Assembly: GCA_934132895.1 (NCBI GenBank)
Contig: CAKPAG010000005.1
Location: 28,556 to 92,555 of the forward strand
DNA length: 64,000 bases
Origin: an uncultured Clostridia bacterium
Lineage (GTDB): Bacteria > Bacillota > Clostridia > TANB77 > CAG-465
Reading direction: 5' to 3'
In this document: positions 56,761 to 64,000 of the stretch, in pieces
How positions within the stretch are numbered: the first letter of the stretch is position 1
Layout of the letters: every line of letters begins with the position of its first letter
Program-made: the position numbers and the translations under genes
Notes under the pieces: generated by a model
The model's database searches: none
Told to the model about the DNA's origin: nothing
Seen by the model: only the letters and a program-made list of their open reading frames with translations

Positions 56761-56769
56761 CAAACATTT

Positions 56770-57240
56770 CTACTCAATACAGAGGACAAAATCAAATTTT
56801 GTACCACATTTAGGACAATTAAAAGGATTTCTATGGAAAGACATTGAAACACTAAGCTCATATTTAAGAAGTTGTTTTCTAACTTTACGACAATGTTCTT
56901 TAATTAAAGGAACCATTTTTAGATGTATAGAATGTTTCAATCTATAAAAACCATAATAGCGAATTATTTTAAATTGAGAAGGTAATAGATGTCTTAGTAA
57001 AGTCATTATAAAATCATGAGCATGAAGTTTAACTTGATGGTATCTATTATCTTTATGATCAATATAAGAAAAAGTAACGTATGTACCATCATAATCAACA
57101 ATTCTATTTTCACTAATAGGAACTCTACCACAATATCTAGTAACATATTAGATGCCAGATTTTAAATTTTTGAACTTTTTAGATTCAGCATAAACATAGA
57201 ATTGCGAAAGCAACTCTTAGAAAGAAAAATTTTAATTTTT
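56770..57240 (-). pseudogene. IS91-family (Y2-type) transposase remnant
   Basis: Read on the minus strand, YVTRYCGRVPISENRIVDYD, VTFSYIDHKDNRYHQVKL and HDFIMTLLRHLLPSQFKIIR are typical IS91/IS801-type transposase blocks; the end carries CPKCGTKFDF. A TAA interrupts the frame upstream of the TRYCGR block, and the N-terminal half is missing. I see no ends of the element, so it is debris. Confidence 0.75.
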
Positions 57241-57404
57241 CCTATTTCTTGTAAGTGCAGTAATATTTGAAAAATTCGATGGAGATATTATGTCTTTAAG
57301 TACAACACTAATATTAATATTTACAAGTACTGATACTAAGGAAGATGTAAGAGTATATGATATAGTATTAATTTATTTTTTCTCTTAAAATAATATTGTG
57401 CTTG

Positions 57405-57433
57405 TTACCAAACTGTCATTGACTTTTTGGTAA
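57405..57433. promoter_or_regulatory. inverted repeat around a -35 box
   Basis: TTACCAAA (57405-57412) and TTTGGTAA (57426-57433) flank the TTGACT at 57419, a candidate operator. Confidence 0.45.
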
Positions 57434-57447
57434 ACTTACTTTAAAAT
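57419..57447 (+). promoter_or_regulatory. promoter of the zinc-ribbon operon
   Basis: TTGACT, 17 bases, TAAAAT. Confidence 0.65.
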
Positions 57448-57517
57448 GTATGCTCGTTATATTATACTTGAAATATAAGAAAAAAATTTGCATAATATTT
57501 AAGGGGAGAGTGATTTT

Positions 57518-58324
57518 ATGGCATTAATAGAATGTCCAGAATGTAAAAACAAGATAAGTGATCAAGCTGATGTATGTCCAAAATGTGGATATGAATTAAG
57601 AAAAACAGCAGTAGAGGAAGAAGAAAAAACAAATGCTTCAGATTCTTCAAAAAAGCCTAAAGCAAATTCTAAGTATATTCTTTTAGCTATTATAGCTTTA
57701 TGTGTATTTTTAGTATTTAAATATTTAAATGATAATAATACAACAAATCAAAATACAAATCAGAATACTAATCAAACGCAAAATCAAAACACAACACAAA
57801 ATAACAACTATCAAAATCAAACACAAAACCAAAATCAAAATACAAGCCAAAATAATTATCAATCAACAACTAGTGGATATCAATTATATTCTAGTCCATA
57901 TCTTGGAGTATCTTTTGAAATTCCTAACGGTTACAAGGTAGCAACAGGTGATGATGGATATATATATGTGGCTAAAAATATTGATAATGAAGGAGCTCTA
58001 ATTCCATACATAGTAGTTGGAAGATATGATAATTTTAGTAATGAAACTCAATTTTTAAATAGTTTCACTGAATATATGAAAAAATCGTATAGTGACCTAA
58101 AAATTACAATAGATTTGGTTTCAGGAGTAGTAGGAAATAAAACTGTGTATGGCTTAGCATATAATTATACATCAAGTAACCATTTAGTTGTGGATAATAG
58201 ATATGCAGTTTTAATCAATAATAAAGTATATATGATAGGTTCAAAAGAAGAAAATACAAACTTAGCAGAAATAAACAGCGTAGTAGAACATATTATTTCT
58301 ACTTTAGCGGAAGGAGGAAATTAG
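57518..58324 (+). CDS. zinc-ribbon membrane protein with Asn/Gln-rich linker
   Basis: The product has 268 residues. A zinc ribbon lies at residues 4-25 (CPECKNKISDQADVCPKCGY), a membrane helix at about 52-68, then a low-complexity linker of Asn, Gln and Thr (about 71-121), and an extracellular domain (YLGVSFEIPNGYKV) that resembles the domain of the 16.3-kb protein. The ribbon would face the cytoplasm. It is followed without a gap by the PrsW-like gene, so the two likely work together. The function is unknown. Confidence 0.7.
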   Translation: MALIECPECKNKISDQADVCPKCGYELRKTAVEEEEKTNASDSSKKPKANSKYILLAIIALCVFLVFKYLNDNNTTNQNTNQNTNQTQNQNTTQNNNYQNQTQNQNQNTSQNNYQSTTSGYQLYSSPYLGVSFEIPNGYKVATGDDGYIYVAKNIDNEGALIPYIVVGRYDNFSNETQFLNSFTEYMKKSYSDLKITIDLVSGVVGNKTVYGLAYNYTSSNHLVVDNRYAVLINNKVYMIGSKEENTNLAEINSVVEHIISTLAEGGN

Positions 58325-59518
58325 ATGGCATTAGTAAAATGTAAAGAATGTGGAAAAGATATTTCTTCAAGTGCAAAAGTTTGTCCACATTGTGGAATAA
58401 AAACAGAAATAATTAGTTGTCCGGAATGTGGCAAAGAGTTAAAAGGTGATGAAAAGAATTGTCCAGAATGTGGATATCCTATAAAAAAAGAAGAAAAAGA
58501 AAATAGAGTAAATAATATAATTACTGAAAATTTAGATAAGCTAACAGGAGCAAAATCTAAAAGCTATGTTACTTTTAAAGATTTATTTAAAAATACATTT
58601 GCCAAACACACAGATGATGAGTTAGACGAAGTATTTAGCTGTGGTACTAAAAAAACTACACCAGATGTAAAAGATATAGAACCTAAAAAAGCAAATGCAT
58701 GGGTATATTTTAAAATACTTATATTTTTCGTAATCGCGTATATACCTACATATATTGGTTTTGTATATTATGGTAATAATAACTTTTTACCAGCAATGAT
58801 TATGCTTGCTGCTTTTGCAGTTCCAGTTGCAGTACTTATATTTTTCTTTGAAATTAATGTTTTTAGGAATATTCCATTTTATAAAGTGTTAAAGTATTTT
58901 ATAATAGGTGGAGGAGCTTCTTTGTTTGTTGCAATACTATATTTTTCTATTCCATTTTTCGAACAAAAAACTGCAGTACTAGACTTTGAAGGTGCGTTTT
59001 TTGTAGGTTTAATTGAAGAAACAGCAAAAGCATGTATAGTAGCATTCTTTTTATTTAAAAATAGAAAATGTAAATATATACTAAATGGACTGCTTATAGG
59101 AGCAGCCGTTGGTGCAGGATTTGGTGCTTTTGAAACAGCAGGGTACATATTAAGATATGGAATAAATAATGGTCTTGAATCAATGCTTAGTGTAATAAAA
59201 TTCAGGGGATTACTTGCACCTGGTATGCACGTAGCTTGGGCAACAATTGAAGGTGCCGCACTTATGTATGTTAAAGGTTTTGAAAAACTTGATAAAAAAC
59301 ATTTAAATGATAAAAGATTTTTACTTGTTTGCTTAATTCCTATAGCATTACACTGGTTCTGGGATTTACCAATTACAACTCCATTTGAAATTTACAGAAT
59401 AGGATTAACTGTTGTGGCTTGGATTGTAATAGTATATTTCATAAACTTAGGACTAAAACAAGTTGATGAAGCAAAAGAATTAGAAAAAAGGAATGATAAA
59501 GTAGCTGTAGAAAAATAG
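58325..59518 (+). CDS. PrsW-family intramembrane protease with N-terminal zinc ribbons
   Basis: The product has 397 residues. Two zinc ribbons (CKECGKDISSSAKVCPHCG and CPECGKELKGDEKNCPECGY) precede about eight membrane helices. GLIEETAKA (about 225-233), GFGAFETAGY, GMHVAWATIEG and LHWFWDLP carry the Glu and His residues of PrsW/CPBP-type glutamic intramembrane proteases. PrsW cuts anti-sigma factors in Bacillus. Its start codon directly follows the stop of the partner zinc-ribbon protein. Confidence 0.85.
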   Translation: MALVKCKECGKDISSSAKVCPHCGIKTEIISCPECGKELKGDEKNCPECGYPIKKEEKENRVNNIITENLDKLTGAKSKSYVTFKDLFKNTFAKHTDDELDEVFSCGTKKTTPDVKDIEPKKANAWVYFKILIFFVIAYIPTYIGFVYYGNNNFLPAMIMLAAFAVPVAVLIFFFEINVFRNIPFYKVLKYFIIGGGASLFVAILYFSIPFFEQKTAVLDFEGAFFVGLIEETAKACIVAFFLFKNRKCKYILNGLLIGAAVGAGFGAFETAGYILRYGINNGLESMLSVIKFRGLLAPGMHVAWATIEGAALMYVKGFEKLDKKHLNDKRFLLVCLIPIALHWFWDLPITTPFEIYRIGLTVVAWIVIVYFINLGLKQVDEAKELEKRNDKVAVEK

Positions 59519-59540
59519 TAATAAAAAACATATAATCTCA

Positions 59541-59576
59541 AATACCTAGAGAAATAAGAAACTCTAGGTATTTTAT
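59541..59576 (+). terminator. terminator after the PrsW-like gene
   Basis: AATACCTAGAG pairs perfectly with CTCTAGGTATT. Confidence 0.8.
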
Positions 59577-59670
59577 ATATATATTTATATAAAATGTTGA
59601 CAAAAATTAAAAAAGAATATATAAATAAAATGTATTAATAAGTTTTTGTAATGTAAGAAGAGGTAGAATT

Positions 59671-60216
59671 ATGAAATATATAGCGTTATTAAGAGGAATA
59701 AATATTAGTGGTAAAAACAAAATATCTATGTCCGAATTAAAAAAAGATTTTGAGTCACTTGGATATACAAATGTTGTGACATATCTTAATAGTGGAAATG
59801 TTGTGTTTGAAACAAGTGTAGATAATAGAAAAGAGTTAGCACAGAGTATTAATGAGAAAATAAAAAATGTATATGATTTAGATATTCCAATATATGTAAC
59901 TACTGAAAATGAATTAAAGGAACTTTTAGAAAATAGCCCAGATTGGTGGGGAACTGAAAGTAAGGAAATTTATGATAATATTATATTTATAATACCACCT
60001 TGTGATTTTGAACAAGTCGAAAAATCACTTGGAGCTCCAAATGAAAAATTAGAAAAAGTGCAAAGATATAAAAATAGTATATTTTGGTCATATAATTTAA
60101 AAGAATATAGAAAAACTAATTGGTGGAGTAAAACTGCTACAGTAGATATAAGTAAATGTATAACTATAAGAACAGCAAATACAATGAAAAAAGTATTAGA
60201 TATTTGTAATAAATAA
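59671..60216 (+). CDS. DUF1697 family protein
   Basis: The product has 181 residues; MKYIALLRGINISGKNKISMSELKK and YLNSGNVVFET are the DUF1697 signature, and IRTANTMKKVLDI ends it. It is a soluble family of unknown function, widespread in bacteria. The start follows AAGAGG. Confidence 0.85.
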   Translation: MKYIALLRGINISGKNKISMSELKKDFESLGYTNVVTYLNSGNVVFETSVDNRKELAQSINEKIKNVYDLDIPIYVTTENELKELLENSPDWWGTESKEIYDNIIFIIPPCDFEQVEKSLGAPNEKLEKVQRYKNSIFWSYNLKEYRKTNWWSKTATVDISKCITIRTANTMKKVLDICNK

Positions 60217-60279
60217 AAATAAAGTAATAAAATATAGAAAAGGTAAAAACAAATAGTAATTTGAAAGCGAGATGAAAAT

Positions 60280-60768
60280 ATGAATAAACAAGAAATATAT
60301 GATTTTATAAAGAATAAAAATATATGGTATGAAATTACAGAACATAAAGCAGTCTTTAACATGGATGAATTATCAGAAATAGAAATACCATATCTAGAAT
60401 ATGATGCTAAAAACTTATTTGTTCGTGATGACAAGAAAAGAAATTATTATCTTATAACTGTTAAAGGAAACAAAAGAATTGATTTAAAAGAATTTAGAAA
60501 TGATAATAATACTAGATCTTTAAGTTTTGCATCAGAACAAGATTTAATGAGTATTATGAATCTAATAGCAGGATCAGTAACACCCTTAGGTTTATTAAAT
60601 GACAATGAATTGAAAGTAATATTTTATTTAGATAAAGATTTTCTTAATGATAAGCAAATAATTGGAGTTCATCCTAATGATAATACAGCAACACTTTGGT
60701 TAAAAGTTACTGATTTAATTGATATTATAAAAGAACATGGAAATCAAGTTAATGTTGTGGAGCTATAA
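60280..60768 (+). CDS. YbaK/ProX-type aminoacyl-tRNA deacylase
   Basis: The product has 162 residues: YEITEHKAVFNMDEL at the N-terminus, NLFVRDDKKRNYYLITVKG in the middle, and GSVTPLGLLND near the end form the YbaK/ProXp fold. Such free-standing domains hydrolyse mischarged tRNA-Pro (Ala-tRNA-Pro). It sits upstream of the odd tRNA-Gly but on the opposite strand. Confidence 0.85.
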   Translation: MNKQEIYDFIKNKNIWYEITEHKAVFNMDELSEIEIPYLEYDAKNLFVRDDKKRNYYLITVKGNKRIDLKEFRNDNNTRSLSFASEQDLMSIMNLIAGSVTPLGLLNDNELKVIFYLDKDFLNDKQIIGVHPNDNTATLWLKVTDLIDIIKEHGNQVNVVEL

Positions 60769-60964
60769 CAAAACAACAAATTACAATTTACAATTAAAAT
60801 TATTTATAAATTAATAATCTTATTTCCATTAAAGGGTATGGGAGTACAAATTCAGTGCTGGCTAGATATATATTTTATTCCCACATTCAAAAAAATGAAA
60901 AAGAGGATTAAATTATTTTGATAATTTTTTCCTCTTTTTGAAGATTATTTATACAAGATAAGAA
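60769..60964. other. intergenic region between the deacylase and the tRNA
   Basis: It holds an A/T stretch, then a short G-richer segment (60830-60895) with ATGGGAGT and ATTCCCACAT that may pair, and a terminator at 60898-60939. No gene is recognised. Confidence 0.4.
60898..60939 (+). terminator. terminator hairpin
   Basis: AAAAAGAGGA pairs perfectly with TCCTCTTTTT, with further pairing inside. Confidence 0.8.
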
Positions 60965-60990
60965 CTCACGAACTTTAATTAGTCCGTGAG
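60965..60990. terminator. terminator of the variant tRNA-Gly (shared with the other tRNA-Gly)
   Basis: On the minus strand CTCACGGAC pairs with GTTCGTGAG, then TTCTT. Nearly the same hairpin and flank follow the tRNA-Gly at 63665, indicating common origin. Confidence 0.75.
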
Positions 60991-61001
60991 CTGTTTTTTT
61001 A

Positions 61002-61075
<74 letters not shown>

Positions 61076-61095
61076 ATAAATTATTATATATTGAT

Positions 61096-61124
61096 ATTTT
61101 AGCATAAAAAAATATTAATGTCAA
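61096..61124 (-). promoter_or_regulatory. promoter of the variant tRNA-Gly
   Basis: On the minus strand TTGACA, 17 bases, TAAAAT, about 20 bases before the tRNA 5' end. Confidence 0.7.
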
Positions 61125-61176
61125 ATATAAAAGGTTAAAAAATAAGGTATATATTAGCAAAAAAGGTTTAATGTTA

Positions 61177-61205
61177 TTGACAAAAATACATAATAGTAGT
61201 AATAT
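61177..61205 (+). promoter_or_regulatory. promoter of sufC-sufB
   Basis: TTGACA, 17 bases, TAATAT, about 35 bases before sufC. Confidence 0.65.
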
Positions 61206-61239
61206 GTTAGTATAAACTAACAAAAAATGGAGGAGAAAA

Positions 61240-61962
61240 ATGTTAGAATTAAATAATATATGTTTTGAAAGAGATAATAAAAAAATATTAAACCATATTA
61301 ATTTAAAAATAGATACCAATATGTTTATAGCAATAACTGGACCAAATGGTTCAGGAAAATCAACTCTGGCTAAAATAATAATGGGAATAGAAAAACCAGA
61401 TGAAGGAGAAATATTATTAGATGGAGTAAATATAACTGATTTAAGTATTGATGAAAGGGCAAACTTAGGTATTAGTTTTGCTTTTCAACAACCAGTGAGA
61501 TTTAAAGGAATAACAGTATATGACCTTTTAAAAATTTCAGCAGGAAAAAGAATAAACAGAAAAGAAGCTTGTGATATATTATCTCAAGTTGGGCTTTGTG
61601 CCTCTGAATACTTAGATAGGGAAATAAATTCTTCACTTTCAGGAGGAGAATTGAAAAGAATAGAAATTGCAACAGTAGCTTTAAGAAAAACAAAACTTAC
61701 AATTTTTGATGAACCAGAAGCAGGAATTGATCTTTGGAGTTTTAAGAATTTAATTGAAGTATTTGAAAATATTAGAAATATAGTAAAAGGCACAACTTTT
61801 GTTATATCACATCAAGAAAGAATATTGGAAATTGCTGATAAAGTAATACTTCTAAAAAATGGAAAAATAGATAAAATCGGTGATAGTAGTATAGTGCTAG
61901 GTGATGAACCTATAAAAAAACATAAATGTGGGAAAATTAAATCTATGGAGGTGAAAGATTAA
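61240..61962 (+). CDS. sufC: Fe-S cluster assembly ATPase SufC
   Basis: This ABC-type ATPase powers the SufB scaffold. It has 240 residues: Walker A GPNGSGKST (about 35-43), signature SLSGGELKRIEIA (about 129-141), Walker B LTIFDEPEAGID and the switch His in VISHQERI. The start follows GGAGGAG. Directly followed by sufB, with no sufD, sufS or sufU, it matches the minimal SufBC-type systems of anaerobes. Confidence 0.92.
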   Translation: MLELNNICFERDNKKILNHINLKIDTNMFIAITGPNGSGKSTLAKIIMGIEKPDEGEILLDGVNITDLSIDERANLGISFAFQQPVRFKGITVYDLLKISAGKRINRKEACDILSQVGLCASEYLDREINSSLSGGELKRIEIATVALRKTKLTIFDEPEAGIDLWSFKNLIEVFENIRNIVKGTTFVISHQERILEIADKVILLKNGKIDKIGDSSIVLGDEPIKKHKCGKIKSMEVKD

Positions 61963-62895
61963 GTGTATAAAAAAAGTTTAAATAAAGTTGATGAAGAGTT
62001 ATTAGATAAAATATCTGATTTTAAGAGATTAAGAATTGGAGCATATAATATTAGAAAAAATGGAGAAGGAATAGAAAGAAATACAACAGAAAATATCAAC
62101 ATAGTACCTAAAAAAGATAAACCAGGAATAGATATATATGTTAAAGAAAATACTAAAGGAGAAAGTGTGCATATTCCAGTAATTCTAACTAAAGAAGGTT
62201 TAAATGACCTTGTATATAACGATTTCTATATTGGTAAAAATGCTGATGTAGTAATTGTAGCTGGTTGTGGAATTCATAATGATTATCATGAAAAGGCACA
62301 ACATGATGGAATTCACAGATTTTTCTTGGAAGAAAATGCTAAGGTAAAATATATTGAAAAACATTATGGTGAAGGTAGTGGAGATGGAAAAAATGTATTA
62401 AATCCAGTAACTGAAGTTTATCTAAAAAAAGGTAGTCAAATGGAAATGGATAGTAGTCAAATAAAAGGAGTAGATTCAACTATTCGTAAAACAGTAGGTG
62501 TATTAGATGAGGATACTAACTTTGTGGTATCTGAAAAAATTATGACTGCTGGAAAGCAAGTAGCAAAAACTATTTTTGATGTTAAGTTAAATGGAGAACA
62601 TTCTAGAACTCATGTAGTATCAAGATCTGTAGCCTCTGAAAATTCTAAGCAGCATTTTATTTCTAAAATAAAAGGAAATGCAGATTGCTATGCAAGAAGT
62701 GAATGTGATGCAATAATTATGGATAATGCAAAAGTAAAAGCTACTCCTGAAATAACCGCCAACCATATAGATGCATCTTTAATTCATGAAGCAGCTATTG
62801 GAAAAATAGCAGGTGATCAACTTACAAAATTAATGACACTTGGTCTTTCAGAAAAACAAGCAGAGCAAGAAATAATAAACGGTTTTCTAAAATAA
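61963..62895 (+). CDS. sufB: SufB/SufD-type Fe-S scaffold protein
   Basis: The product has 310 residues, shorter than classical SufB (about 470), which suits minimal SufBC systems. The beta-helix core shows GCGIHNDYHEKAQHDGIH, then HYGEGSGDGKNVLNP and the C-terminal IDASLIHEAAIGKIAGDQL block. GTG 61963 follows the sufC stop with GGAGGTG in front. The sulfur donor may be the cysteine desulfurase at 33.7 kb, which itself needs the CGGT site. Confidence 0.88.
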   Translation: MYKKSLNKVDEELLDKISDFKRLRIGAYNIRKNGEGIERNTTENINIVPKKDKPGIDIYVKENTKGESVHIPVILTKEGLNDLVYNDFYIGKNADVVIVAGCGIHNDYHEKAQHDGIHRFFLEENAKVKYIEKHYGEGSGDGKNVLNPVTEVYLKKGSQMEMDSSQIKGVDSTIRKTVGVLDEDTNFVVSEKIMTAGKQVAKTIFDVKLNGEHSRTHVVSRSVASENSKQHFISKIKGNADCYARSECDAIIMDNAKVKATPEITANHIDASLIHEAAIGKIAGDQLTKLMTLGLSEKQAEQEIINGFLK

Positions 62896-62919
62896 GCTAA
62901 AACTCGACACTTTTCTTAC

Positions 62920-62948
62920 TTGACAATTTACATAAAAAGTAGTATAAT
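62920..62948 (+). promoter_or_regulatory. promoter of the 181-aa gene
   Basis: TTGACA, 17 bases, TATAAT. Confidence 0.75.
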
Positions 62949-63004
62949 TTAATTGTAGTTAAATTTTAATCATGTCTTAAACTTAAGAAAGGTGGGAGTA
63001 TGCA

Positions 63005-63550
63005 ATGTGTGTGTATATTGCAAAAGAAAATTTAAGTAAGTTAATGTTAATTGATGTTGAGGGAAATCATGCTAAGATTCGTTCAAGGCGGAAATCAAGA
63101 TTAACTCAAGGCTTTAACATACTTAAAGTAAACGACGATATTTTGTATATCTTAACTATTAAGATAACAGAAAAAGAGGAGTCGCATAAAATTTATATGG
63201 TTAAATCTAGCAAAGAAGAGCTTTCGGAATTATCAACTACTTTGAACGGTTATAGTGAAGAAGCTTTGAAAAAGGTAATAGGAAAAGAGTTACCTGAGCC
63301 AATAGCAGAGGCAGATACTCTTGACTATTTGGTATTGTACTTTGCAGATTTGCCGGGAAAATGTGATATTGCTGTAAAAAGAGTAAAAGAATTAGAGGAT
63401 AATATATATATAAAAGTATATCCTTTAATTCAGAAAAAAAGAGATGTAAACGGCAATGAATATTATCCATATGGAAAAGGAAACTTTAGGGATATAATTG
63501 AACTTGCAATAAAAGCAGGAGAAACAATTGAACCTAAGGGAAGAAGATGA
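63005..63550 (+). CDS. hypothetical protein, 181 aa
   Basis: I do not recognise this family with confidence. The start MCVYIAKENL recalls small CooT-like proteins, and residues 1-70 may form such a beta domain, while residues 85-180 are unassigned. No membrane segment is visible. An in-frame CGG at 63087-63089 (AGG CGG AAA) must be read as Arg, since four-base reading would soon stop. It has its own promoter and terminator. Confidence 0.65.
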   Translation: MCVYIAKENLSKLMLIDVEGNHAKIRSRRKSRLTQGFNILKVNDDILYILTIKITEKEESHKIYMVKSSKEELSELSTTLNGYSEEALKKVIGKELPEPIAEADTLDYLVLYFADLPGKCDIAVKRVKELEDNIYIKVYPLIQKKRDVNGNEYYPYGKGNFRDIIELAIKAGETIEPKGRR

Positions 63551-63559
63551 AAAATGAAA

Positions 63560-63591
63560 GGTGTCAGTTAAAACTGGCATCTTTTTTTTGA
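63560..63591 (+). terminator. terminator of the 181-aa gene
   Basis: GGTGTCAGTT pairs with AACTGGCATC (G-T pairs) and eight T follow. Confidence 0.8.
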
Positions 63592-63619
63592 AGAATTTTA
63601 AAAAATTTGAATAAAACTC

Positions 63620-63648
63620 TTGACAAAAGCATATAAAATTAATATAAT
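63620..63648 (+). promoter_or_regulatory. promoter of the ordinary tRNA-Gly
   Basis: TTGACA, 17 bases, TATAAT. Confidence 0.75.
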
Positions 63649-63664
63649 AATAAATGTAATTAAT

Positions 63665-63738
<74 letters not shown>

Positions 63739-63749
63739 TTTGAAATCAA

Positions 63750-63779
63750 CTTACGGACTTAAAAGTTCGTGAGTTTTTA
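63750..63779 (+). terminator. terminator of the ordinary tRNA-Gly
   Basis: CTTACGGAC pairs with GTTCGTGAG and TTTTT follows; the flank is homologous to that of the variant tRNA. Confidence 0.8.
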
Positions 63780-63830
63780 TTTTATATAAAACTTTAAAGT
63801 TCTCTTATCATAGAAAGGAGGACTTTTTTC

Positions 63831-64000
63831 ATGCTTGAATTTAAAGTAATTGAAAAACTAAAACCTAATAAAGGTTTAACCGACATCTTAAAAGACTTTA
63901 AATATAAGGTTATATTAGGACAAATTAAAACTATCTTGCACACCAATCTACAAGTAATAATACCTACTGAATACAAAATTACATATCCTACTACTCTTAC
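63831..64000 (+). CDS. partial hypothetical protein, runs off the window
   Basis: ATG 63831 follows GAAAGGAGG. About 56 residues are visible, starting MLEFKVIEKLKPNKGLTDIL, with no stop before the edge. The family is not recognisable from this piece. Confidence 0.65.
   Translation, partial: MLEFKVIEKLKPNKGLTDILKDFKYKVILGQIKTILHTNLQVIIPTEYKITYPTTL

Larger units (their letters stand above)
57241..57517. other. intergenic region with a coding-like scrap and promoter
   Basis: Bases 57244-57388 hold an open plus-strand stretch (SAVIFEKFDGDIMSLSTT) with no start or RBS, possibly another fragment. A promoter and inverted repeat for the next gene follow. Confidence 0.4.

Noticed and set aside
57244..57388. 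A small plus-strand gene after the IS91 debris
   Set aside because: The frame has no start codon with an RBS and no recognisable family; it is noted only as a coding-like scrap.

Overview
The window is a strongly A+T-rich chromosomal segment from an endospore-forming member of the Clostridia, probably an uncultured gut-type lineage. The evidence is spoIIE and spoIVB, a Firmicutes-type dcw cluster, AddB, a T-box leader before ileS, MraZ boxes, Gram-positive promoters and purine-rich Shine-Dalgarno sequences. Species-level identity cannot be read from the sequence. There is no CRISPR array, rRNA or intact insertion sequence.

Layout: 1-4.2 kb has addB (5' cut), a small unknown gene and a Na+/Ca2+-type exchanger. 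4.4-6.8 kb has two duplicated surface leucine-rich-repeat proteins with prepilin-like N-termini. 7-16 kb has an AT-hook protein, spoIIE, an Rpn-type nuclease, an AGCS symporter and a double-HTH regulator. 16-25.8 kb has two membrane-anchored proteins, dnaE, a DUF5662 protein, nfeD-stomatin, an M23 peptidase and rpsO. 26-33.5 kb has a third prepilin-like surface protein, an O-antigen-ligase-like protein, T-box-ileS and a Fic protein. 33.7-34.9 kb has a cysteine desulfurase. 35.1-46.9 kb is the dcw cluster (mraZ, rsmH, ftsL, a PASTA transpeptidase, murE, mraY, ftsW, murG, ftsQ, DUF881, sbp). 47-57.3 kb has a TIGR04086 protein, spoIVB, a kinase, a MerR-controlled operon (DXS-like, merR, decayed flavodoxin), mgtA fused up against a flavodoxin remnant, and IS91-type debris. 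57.5-64 kb has two zinc-ribbon membrane proteins (one PrsW-like), DUF1697, a YbaK-type deacylase, two tRNA-Gly genes, sufC-sufB and a partial gene.

The most striking observation is a candidate four-base codon. In six genes, ten positions carry an extra C directly before a glycine codon, giving an in-frame CGG followed by A or T. Reading CGGA or CGGT as one glycine restores the expected protein in rsmH (four sites), ftsW (two sites), the cysteine desulfurase, the exchanger and the O-antigen-ligase-like protein; restored lengths match the families. One further site is in a flavodoxin that is otherwise decayed. In the same window lies an unusual tRNA-Gly (61002-61075, minus) whose anticodon loop is CUUCCGA, so U34-C35-C36-G37 is complementary to CGGA. 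It looks like a diverged duplicate of the ordinary tRNA-Gly(UCC) at 63665-63738: the 3' flanking terminator is shared. I infer that this tRNA reads CGGN as glycine by quadruplet (+1) decoding. Four other in-frame CGG codons appear to be ordinary Arg, so the rule is not absolute. Raw-read confirmation and peptide evidence are not available here.
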